Below are positions 12,412 through 17,807 of a stretch of DNA of 17,807 nucleotides, piece by piece. The stretch's first letter is position 1. Each line of letters begins with the position of its first letter. A program made the position numbers and the translations under genes. The DNA lies in the NCBI GenBank assembly GCA_016214445.1, contig JACROM010000129.1, forward strand, positions 1 to 17,807, in the 5' to 3' direction. Origin of the DNA: Microcaldota archaeon (GTDB lineage Archaea; Micrarchaeota; Micrarchaeia; Norongarragalinales; Norongarragalinaceae). The notes under the pieces were generated by a model that was given only the letters and a program-made list of their open reading frames with translations, was not told the origin of the DNA and did no database searches.

Positions 12412-13176
12412 ATGGTAGAAAGAATAAATCTAAAAACAGTAACAATTCCAAGCAAGTCGCCTCCCGAAAAAACATACTCTCGAGGAATGACCGCTTTGCA
12501 CGAAGCGGCTCGGAACGGCAACACCGCAGAAGTAAAAAAGCTGCTAACCGAAGGAGCAGACATAGAAGCTAAGGATATTTTTGGGTTCACGCCACTATTC
12601 TGGGCTGCAATAAAAACCTTAGGCGAAAACCACGCGCAGACAGTGCAATTGCTCCTGAAAAGCGGCGCGAGCACGGAAATAAAGAGCGAACGCGGAAGGA
12701 CGCCTCTCCATGAAGCTGCTGAAAGTGGAAACGAAGAAGCTGCAAAACTACTCTTGAAACACGGAGCGTTCGTTAACGCAAGAACAAAGCGAAGCAAAAG
12801 GACTCCGCTCCATTATGCTGCCTACTTGGGGCGTGGGAGCGCAGTTGCAAAACTTCTTCTTGAACATGGCGCATACCCTAACGCGAAAGACCATCAGGGT
12901 TATACTCCATTGCACAGCGCGGCTATGTCCATGGACTACTCTGAAGAGATGGTGAAGCAGCTTTTGGAAAGAGCGGAAGTGAACGCAGCAGACCGCGAAG
13001 GCAACACGCCATTGCACTCTGCAATGTGGCGCGGCCCAGTTGACCTAGCCAATCTTCTGATTGATTCAGGAGCAGACGCGACAAGGAAGAACAAAAAAGG
13101 CGAAACGCCATTGGAACTGGCTAAAAAAAGAAAATGGACGTTCCAAGAAGGGCACCGGAAACCTAATTCTTCCTAG
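12412..13176 (+). CDS. Ankyrin-repeat protein
   Basis: The 254-residue protein is built almost entirely of about six ankyrin repeats from residue 25 on. Each keeps the G-TPLH-AA...G....-LLL..GA pattern: MTALHEAARNGN, FTPLFWAAIKT, RTPLHEAAESGN, RTPLHYAAYLGR, YTPLHSAAMSMD, NTPLHSAMWRGP, then a capping ETPLELAKK. Ankyrin stacks bind other proteins; no enzymatic domain, signal peptide or membrane span is visible, so it is probably cytosolic. The first 24 residues are non-repeat. An ATG at 12487 is an alternative but would remove the N-terminal cap. It converges with nmd3, 7 bp between stops. In an episymbiotic archaeon such proteins could act on a host, but no secretion signal supports this. Confidence 0.9.
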   Translation: MVERINLKTVTIPSKSPPEKTYSRGMTALHEAARNGNTAEVKKLLTEGADIEAKDIFGFTPLFWAAIKTLGENHAQTVQLLLKSGASTEIKSERGRTPLHEAAESGNEEAAKLLLKHGAFVNARTKRSKRTPLHYAAYLGRGSAVAKLLLEHGAYPNAKDHQGYTPLHSAAMSMDYSEEMVKQLLERAEVNAADREGNTPLHSAMWRGPVDLANLLIDSGADATRKNKKGETPLELAKKRKWTFQEGHRKPNSS

Positions 13177-13183
13177 GATTGCG

Positions 13184-13828
13184 TCAGAGCCTCAGGCAAA
13201 ACGTGGCGCGGTAAAGGTTCCTGCCGTCCCGCCTGCCTACGAGCTTGTTCGAGAAAACGTAGCCGGAGCCGTGCAGGAACTGCGCCAATATCCTCTTGTC
13301 GCCGACCAGCAGGTCCAAGCCGTTCTTTTGCTTCACCACCTTGGCGATGAACGTGAGGCCCTTGAGCTTCCGCTCTATGGACTCGGCCTTCAACGCAACC
13401 AAATCCTTCGGCCCGCGCAGCTGTAAAACAGCCTCATGGTAGCCGCCTGCCTGCCTCGAACAGGAAGCGCAGGAGCGCTTGTCAAGGACAAACCGCGCCT
13501 TGTCGTTTGCCTCGACAATGGTGCCGTGAACGTCCAGCTTGAGCTTGACGGAAAAAATTACGTCCTTCCTGTGGATGTCAAAAACAACCGCGACATCCTT
13601 AAGCTCGTAATCGGACTTTATCCTCTGCTGCAGGAAGCCCTTGAGGAACGAAGCGTCCTTCCACTCGCCTGAAAGCCTGAACTTGCCGCAGCACGGGCAG
13701 TACTGAAGGCTTACCGACGGCAGGACGTAGAGGGGGCTCCTCGACACGAAACAATCCCTGCAGAAAGCGCCAACGAACGGCAATGAAAAATCGTCCTTGC
13801 CGCAGGCTGGGCATATCTTGGAAAGCAT
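13184..13828 (-). CDS. NMD3 family protein (archaeal)
   Basis: The 214-residue protein resembles archaeal NMD3, related to the eukaryotic adaptor that binds the late large ribosomal subunit. N-terminal zinc-binding pairs are visible (CPACG near residue 5, CRDC, CPCCG, then CASC). A beta-rich core follows and ends in the typical terminal segment LVGRRDGRNLYRATFCLRL. In archaea a role in ribosome maturation or quality control is assumed, without nuclear export. The ATG at 13828 is chosen because a TATA box (13851-13858) lies about 27 bp upstream, implying a leaderless mRNA. The longer upstream frame would cross that box. It is divergent from the DUF2070 gene. Confidence 0.85.
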   Translation of the reverse strand: MLSKICPACGKDDFSLPFVGAFCRDCFVSRSPLYVLPSVSLQYCPCCGKFRLSGEWKDASFLKGFLQQRIKSDYELKDVAVVFDIHRKDVIFSVKLKLDVHGTIVEANDKARFVLDKRSCASCSRQAGGYHEAVLQLRGPKDLVALKAESIERKLKGLTFIAKVVKQKNGLDLLVGDKRILAQFLHGSGYVFSNKLVGRRDGRNLYRATFCLRL

Positions 13829-13848
13829 GAAAGGTACTGAGCCGAAGA

Positions 13849-13860
13849 CGTTTTTATACG
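13849..13860. promoter_or_regulatory. Single TATA box apparently shared by nmd3 and DUF2070 genes
   Basis: CGTTTTTATACG reads TATAAAAA on the minus strand and TTTTTATA on the plus. Its centre is about 27 bp from the nmd3 ATG (13828) and about 26 bp from the DUF2070 ATG (13881), both correct for leaderless starts. Only 52 bp separate the two start codons, and no second TATA is evident. Confidence 0.65.
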
Positions 13861-13880
13861 CTCGCACCTTTAGATTACGC

Positions 13881-15677
13881 ATGGATGACACGAGAAACAA
13901 GTTCGTCGCTATGTCGAACATCCTCACCGAGGTTCCGCCAGCCAAAAAGCTTTCCCTCTACCTCCTAGCCGCCTCGTTCATAGGAGGATTCGCCCTGCGC
14001 TTTTTGCACGAGGGAAAACTACTGGAAGCGTTGGTCTACGGAAGCGCGGAAGGGTTCTGGCTGCTTTTCCTGCCGGCAGTGCTTGCAGCTGCCCTAAGCA
14101 CGTCAGTCTTCTCGCGGAAATTCTTCAAGTACTTCCTCCTCGGCGGATTTGCTTCAGCTACATTCACAGCAATACTCTACGCAGTGGGGGTTTTCGCCTT
14201 CAACTCGCTTACCCTGAGGGAACCGTTCGTGTTCTTCGCCAACGCGCTCGTGTTCATGATAGGTTTCGCCATAGCGAAACTGATCCTCTCGTCTTCTTAC
14301 GGCAAGGCTGCGGCAGTGGGAATAATACACCCGTTCTTCAACCTCTCCTTCCTCTACCTCTGGAACTCGTTCGGCATAATGGAAGCGGTGTTCTTCGTCG
14401 AACCCAATGTGCTCACAATATTAAAGTTCCTCGTCTCGAGCGCCGTGCTCCTGATAGCGATGGGCGCGCTTTTCTACGTCATAAACGCGCCTGCAAAAAG
14501 GAACTTCGGCGTGTCGACAATCCAGGCTTTGACGCTGTTCTTCGGCCAATGGCTGCAGGGGAAGAACGACCTCGAAGACTTCTTGGGCGAGTTCGGCGAC
14601 GAGGTCCGCACGCTTTTCGGGGCGGTAATCTTCAGGCGCAAAAAAGACAAAACGCTCAAAGCGCTGTTCTTTGTCCCTCACCTTCACTACGGGCCGTTCG
14701 GCAACCTCGGAGGAAGCGCGTTCCCGGCGATGCTCGAAAGGAAATTCTCCGAAAAATACGGCGCAACGGTATTCACGTTCCACCCGCTCGTCACGCACGA
14801 CCTCAACCCGCTGCACGCGTCGCAGTTCGCACAGCTTGAACAGGTATTCGACGGCATGGTGCAGAAGGCAAGCGGCTTCAGCGCAACCGGATTCCTTTCC
14901 CACACCGCGAGGCACGAAAACCAGGCGAGCGTGTTCGGATTCGGAAAAAAAGCGTTCTTCTCCATAACGCGCGCCCCATACTCCACAGAAGACTACGACC
15001 TGGCAGCGGGATGGATACTCAGGGCGTTGGCGATGAAGCACTATGACGACGCGCTGGTTGTGGACAGGCACAATTCCATCACGGACGGCGACATGTTCGA
15101 CGTCGGCAGCGAAGTGTTCGAAAACTTCGAGAACGCGGTGGCATCGCTCGGCCCCCAAAAAAATGAACCTCTGTCGCTCGGCACAGCCGAAGACAAGCTC
15201 GAAGAATGCACACTGCTGCAGGGAATAGGCAAGGCGGGAATGAAGGTCGCAGTAATAGGCTTCGGAAAAAAGAAGGCGTGCATGGTGGTCATAGACGCAA
15301 ACAACGCGTTGCCGGAATTCAGGCAAACCTTGCTCAACAGGCTCGCCAAGCACAACTTCGCGTTCGTGGACATCTTCACAACAGACACGCACTCGGTCAA
15401 CACCATAGGCGGCATACACAACCCGCTTGGCGCGCGCACTCCCGACTGGCTGGTTGGCAGGATTGAAGAAACTGTTTCAAGGGCGCTTAAGAACATGGAA
15501 CCCATAGAGGCAGCGCTCGAAACCAAAAGAGCAAGGTTCTCGGTCCTCGGCATAAAAAGGCAGACCGAGCTGGTATCAACGGTAAACTCCATAGTGGCTA
15601 CTGCCAAAATACTCGCGCCCATAATCCTTATACTGTCATTCGCGCTGGTGTTCCTGGCGTTCTGGCTGGTGAAATGA
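13881..15677 (+). CDS. DUF2070 family membrane protein
   Basis: The 598-residue archaeal protein has the DUF2070 layout: six hydrophobic spans within the first 200 residues, a soluble domain of about 370 residues and one last span (LAPIILILSFALVFLAFW). Soluble-domain landmarks are VPHLHYGPFGNLGGSAFP, HTARHEN, VVDRHNS and TTDTHSVN. These His/Asp-containing motifs look like a metal or phosphate site, but the family's reaction is not known to me. ATG at 13881 fits the TATA spacing; ATG at 13911 is the alternative. The stop overlaps the glycosyltransferase start, so a role in envelope glycan or lipid metabolism is likely but inferred from context. Confidence 0.9.
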   Translation: MDDTRNKFVAMSNILTEVPPAKKLSLYLLAASFIGGFALRFLHEGKLLEALVYGSAEGFWLLFLPAVLAAALSTSVFSRKFFKYFLLGGFASATFTAILYAVGVFAFNSLTLREPFVFFANALVFMIGFAIAKLILSSSYGKAAAVGIIHPFFNLSFLYLWNSFGIMEAVFFVEPNVLTILKFLVSSAVLLIAMGALFYVINAPAKRNFGVSTIQALTLFFGQWLQGKNDLEDFLGEFGDEVRTLFGAVIFRRKKDKTLKALFFVPHLHYGPFGNLGGSAFPAMLERKFSEKYGATVFTFHPLVTHDLNPLHASQFAQLEQVFDGMVQKASGFSATGFLSHTARHENQASVFGFGKKAFFSITRAPYSTEDYDLAAGWILRALAMKHYDDALVVDRHNSITDGDMFDVGSEVFENFENAVASLGPQKNEPLSLGTAEDKLEECTLLQGIGKAGMKVAVIGFGKKKACMVVIDANNALPEFRQTLLNRLAKHNFAFVDIFTTDTHSVNTIGGIHNPLGARTPDWLVGRIEETVSRALKNMEPIEAALETKRARFSVLGIKRQTELVSTVNSIVATAKILAPIILILSFALVFLAFWLVK

Positions 15678-16825
15678 TGAAGATCGCGTACTTTACCGAC
15701 ACTTACCTCCCGAACGTGGACGGCGTAGTGAACAGCATACTTGAAATGAGGAAACAACTCGAACGCAAAGGCAACGAAGTCTACGTGTTCACTTCGGGCT
15801 CATCAACGGACAGGGCGCGAAACACCGACCCGCATGTTTTCTATTTCCGCTCCATACCGTTCCCACCCTACCCGCAATACAAGCTCGCGCTTTTCCCCTA
15901 CATCGACGCAGCGGCAAAAGCCAGAAAAAACGGGGTGGAGCTGGTTCACTCGCACGCTATCGCTTCAATGGGCATGGCAGCACGCCGGACCGCATCAGTA
16001 CTTGACACTCCGCTAGTTGGCACATTCCACACCTTCATCGCCTCGCCCTCGATAACCGACTACCTGACAAAAAGCAGGTGGGTGAAAAAAGTCACCTCAC
16101 GAGTCATGTGGAAGGCAATCTCCCTTTTCTACAAGCCTTTCGACGTCGTCACCGCGCCCTCGCACGTCGTAACGGGAATGCTCAAGGAACATGCTGTGCC
16201 GCACGTGACCACCATACCCAACGGAATAGACGCCGCGTTCTATTCTCCGAAAAGGAACGCGAAGGAAAAGCTCTTCGGGCTGGGAAAAGAAAAAATCGTG
16301 CTTGTAGCTGGAAGGCTCGGCTGGGAAAAGAACGTCAACGTGGTGATAAAGTCTGCAAGGCACGTCCTCAAAGAGGAAAACGCGAGGTTCATAGTGACAG
16401 GCGAGGGGCCCGCCAAAAAACACTACGAGATGCTGGCTGAAAAGGAAGGCGTTTCAAGCGTATTCGAGTTCACTGGCTTCGTGCCGAAAAACCTCCTTCC
16501 ATACTACTACTCGGCGGCAGATTGCGTCGTAAGCGCGTCAACGTTCGAGACGCAGGGACTTGCGCTGATGGAAGCGCAGTCGTGCGGAACGCCGTGCGTT
16601 GGGGCGAACGCATTGGCTATACCGGAAACAATAAACGACCGAAAAACAGGGTATTTGTTCGAGCCGTTCAACGAGGAGGACTGCGCGGAAAAAATCCTTT
16701 CCGCGATTACCATGCCGGCCAAAAAAAGGAAAGCCATGCAACAAAACGCCCGCAAAAAAGCCCTGTTGTTCTCAACTGAAAAGATGGCAACCAAGATGCT
16801 AAATTTATACGAGAGCTTGGTTTGA
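15677..16825 (+). CDS. GT4-family glycosyltransferase
   Basis: The 382-residue GT-B enzyme transfers a sugar from a nucleotide donor to a lipid or another sugar. The N-terminal domain starts MKIAYFTDTYLPNVDGVVNS, typical of GT4 enzymes of the mannosyl/diacylglycerol-glucosyl type. The C-terminal domain has VLVAGRLGWEKNVN, FTGFV and the donor-binding EX7E motif ETQGLALMEA, followed by CGTPCVGANA. Two adjacent ATGs exist (15674, 15677); the second is preferred because GGTGA (15668-15672) then has a 4-bp gap. It is coupled to the DUF2070 gene. It has no membrane spans and probably works at the inner membrane face. The acceptor is unknown. Confidence 0.93.
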   Translation: MKIAYFTDTYLPNVDGVVNSILEMRKQLERKGNEVYVFTSGSSTDRARNTDPHVFYFRSIPFPPYPQYKLALFPYIDAAAKARKNGVELVHSHAIASMGMAARRTASVLDTPLVGTFHTFIASPSITDYLTKSRWVKKVTSRVMWKAISLFYKPFDVVTAPSHVVTGMLKEHAVPHVTTIPNGIDAAFYSPKRNAKEKLFGLGKEKIVLVAGRLGWEKNVNVVIKSARHVLKEENARFIVTGEGPAKKHYEMLAEKEGVSSVFEFTGFVPKNLLPYYYSAADCVVSASTFETQGLALMEAQSCGTPCVGANALAIPETINDRKTGYLFEPFNEEDCAEKILSAITMPAKKRKAMQQNARKKALLFSTEKMATKMLNLYESLV

Positions 16826-17050
16826 ACGCTGCCGGCAAATCAAATTTTTACTTCCCGCACGTTCGCCGACGAGCCAGCACGGCGTAAGCGCAGACTTGAG
16901 CCTCGAGGCGAAAGACGGCAGCGTCGTCTTAATGTGCTATGGAAGCGCACTCAGCAGTGAACGCGGCCTGTGGGCCGCTGCGTTGAGCCTGTTCTAAGTT
17001 TTTGCAGGCAAAGACACCCGAACCCGCCTCGTTTTTCAGTTTTTGACACC
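16826..17050. other. GC-rich gene-poor stretch, possible RNA or gene remnant
   Basis: No convincing gene lies here. The middle can form several short hairpins, the best being GCGGCC-TGTG-GGCCGC (about 16965-16980), and T tracts follow. One plus-strand frame ending in TAA near 16998 (…SADLSLEAKDGSVVLMCYG, then LSSERGLWAAALSLF) has coding-like third positions but no proper start, so a decayed gene is possible. It does not fit tRNA, SRP RNA or RNase P RNA as I can judge. Confidence 0.25.
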
Positions 17051-17683
17051 TTAATCTTTGCAAAAGAGTTCTAGCCGCTTTAACAAGTCAACTTTAAAAT
17101 CCGCCGCCAGTTTGTCCTTCTTCTGAACTTCACCAATTAGACTCGTGATCTCATTTTCTTTCAAACTAAATCCAAGCCGAGATAGCATGTTGCAGATTGT
17201 TGTCGCAAGGTTTAAATAAACACGTTTGTTTCCCGCGTCAATTTGAGCCAAATTGATCGCCAAACTATCCGGATCGCGTACGGACAATAAAAGACCCTTT
17301 GGGGTTTCAAGCAGGCCGAACAAATCGGGAATGGCAGGTACGCCCCGCTCTGCCAGTTCAAGCATTACATCGACGGCTTGCAACACGTGTTCTTTGGAAG
17401 CTGATTCGTTCAGCTCCGACGCCAACCCCCCGAAGCAGTAAAATGGTTGTTCTCTTAAAAACACAGGCGTAGTTGCATTGAACCGCTTTACAGGGTAAAC
17501 TTCTGAAACTATGTGGGGGTTGCGCAGCAAAGACTCTGGGGATTCCTTGTCGCCTTCAAGAATTGCCTGACGCGGAATAACGACCATTTTTTTCATGCGG
17601 CGGTAGTTTTCTCGAATGGCCATCAGCGCGGCTATGGCCTTTTTGTAGTGCTCAAGGGATACGTACACCCCTATCTGTCCCAT
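17051..17683 (-). CDS. Hypothetical protein, 210 residues
   Basis: This soluble-looking protein has no membrane span and no recognised domain. The N-terminus is basic and helical (YKKAIAALMAIRENYRRMKK). The middle carries PVKRFNATTPVFL and a hydrophobic core (AVDVMLELAERGVPAIPDLF, GLLLSVRDPDSLAINLAQID). The C-terminus is helical with coiled-coil-like charge (EVQKKDKLAADFKVDLLKRLE). The ATG start overlaps the end of the upstream gene by 13 bp, so it depends on that gene's translation and the two probably act together. Lower G+C than nmd3 or coaBC hints at accessory DNA. No function can be assigned. Confidence 0.75.
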   Translation of the reverse strand: MGQIGVYVSLEHYKKAIAALMAIRENYRRMKKMVVIPRQAILEGDKESPESLLRNPHIVSEVYPVKRFNATTPVFLREQPFYCFGGLASELNESASKEHVLQAVDVMLELAERGVPAIPDLFGLLETPKGLLLSVRDPDSLAINLAQIDAGNKRVYLNLATTICNMLSRLGFSLKENEITSLIGEVQKKDKLAADFKVDLLKRLELFCKD

Positions 17684-17807
17684 TTTTTAACGATTAGGTT
17701 TTCTATAGACAATTTTTTTAACAGACCATGAGTTTTTTTAGTGACTTCAAAAGGCGTTCCGTCAGCGTCTTGCATGACTTTCGAAAGCTCGAACAAAGCA
17801 TCGGCAA
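17671..17807 (-). CDS. Partial gene running off the window end, wHTH-like C-terminus
   Basis: The last 44 codons are visible (…ALFELSKVMQDADGTPFEV, then THGLLKKLSIENLIVKKWDR, stop at 17671-17673); the start lies beyond the window. The end recalls the last helix and wing of a winged-helix domain ('LL..L...NLI.KKW'), but it is too short to be sure. Overlap with the following 210-residue gene indicates an operon of at least two genes. Confidence 0.6.
   Translation of the reverse strand, partial: ADALFELSKVMQDADGTPFEVTKKTHGLLKKLSIENLIVKKWDR

Noticed and set aside
14421..15419. 332-codon open frame opposite the DUF2070 gene
   Set aside because: Arg/Val/Glu-rich shadow translation without motifs; the plus-strand gene is clear.
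16860..17000. SRP RNA or RNase P RNA
   Set aside because: A GGAAG...AGCAG-like string exists, but the conserved helices and length do not fit either RNA.
1..17807. CRISPR arrays
   Set aside because: No regularly spaced repeats; recurring motifs found are isolated palindromes or pairs.

Overview
The window looks like archaeal chromosome, roughly half G+C and densely packed. The informative genes are an archaeal NMD3 protein, a DUF2070 membrane protein, a deoxyhypusine-synthase-like protein, CoaBC and a possible archaeal-type riboflavin synthase. Promoters also look archaeal: TATA-like boxes lie about 25-30 bp before start codons (leaderless mRNAs), and internal genes use SD sequences of the GGAGGTG/GGTGA type. 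Small genes, a XerA-like recombinase with a zinc ribbon and a small CxxC/RG-rich protein would fit a DPANN-type archaeon. The lineage is inferred, not proven.

Layout. (1) 1-4260 is accessory: a structured RNA-like stretch, an N-terminally truncated AbiEii-like nucleotidyltransferase, a tiny winged-helix protein, an EamA transporter with a His-rich tail, a 37-aa ORF, a tyrosine recombinase and a frameshifted small membrane protein. (2) 4250-5610 is a toxin-antitoxin-like operon: winged-helix regulator, Panacea/YwgA-like protein and a MazF-like toxin broken by about 80 bp of extra sequence. (3) 5671-7609 holds coaBC and uppP, overlapping. (4) 7610-9080 is a Fic AMP-transferase island with a TATA box framed by inverted repeats, palindromes and a 14-bp repeat on both sides. 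(5) 9081-11610 holds a DHS-like gene, a DEAD-box helicase with an internal deletion/frameshift, and a zinc-ribbon RG protein. (6) 11831-13176 holds a RibC-like gene and an ankyrin-repeat gene. (7) 13184-16825 holds nmd3 diverging from a DUF2070-glycosyltransferase operon, apparently through one shared TATA box. (8) 16826-17807 holds a GC-rich gene-poor stretch and two overlapping unknown genes, the upstream one cut by the window edge.

How the genes may work together. UppP, the GT4 glycosyltransferase and the DUF2070 protein fit lipid-linked glycan metabolism, though only the last two share an operon. NMD3, the DHS-like protein and the helicase/zinc-ribbon pair are translation or RNA related. 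The toxin-like genes (MazF, AbiEii-like) are damaged, while their neighbouring DNA-binding or antitoxin-like genes look intact. The Fic gene looks intact and tightly controlled.

The strongest leads are the TATCGGATA operators around the fic TATA box, the shared divergent TATA box at 13851-13858, the disrupted mazF behind an intact regulator pair, the recurrent TTTCCGCGGAAA palindrome, and the deletion in the DEAD-box gene. No CRISPR array, rRNA or complete tRNA was found.
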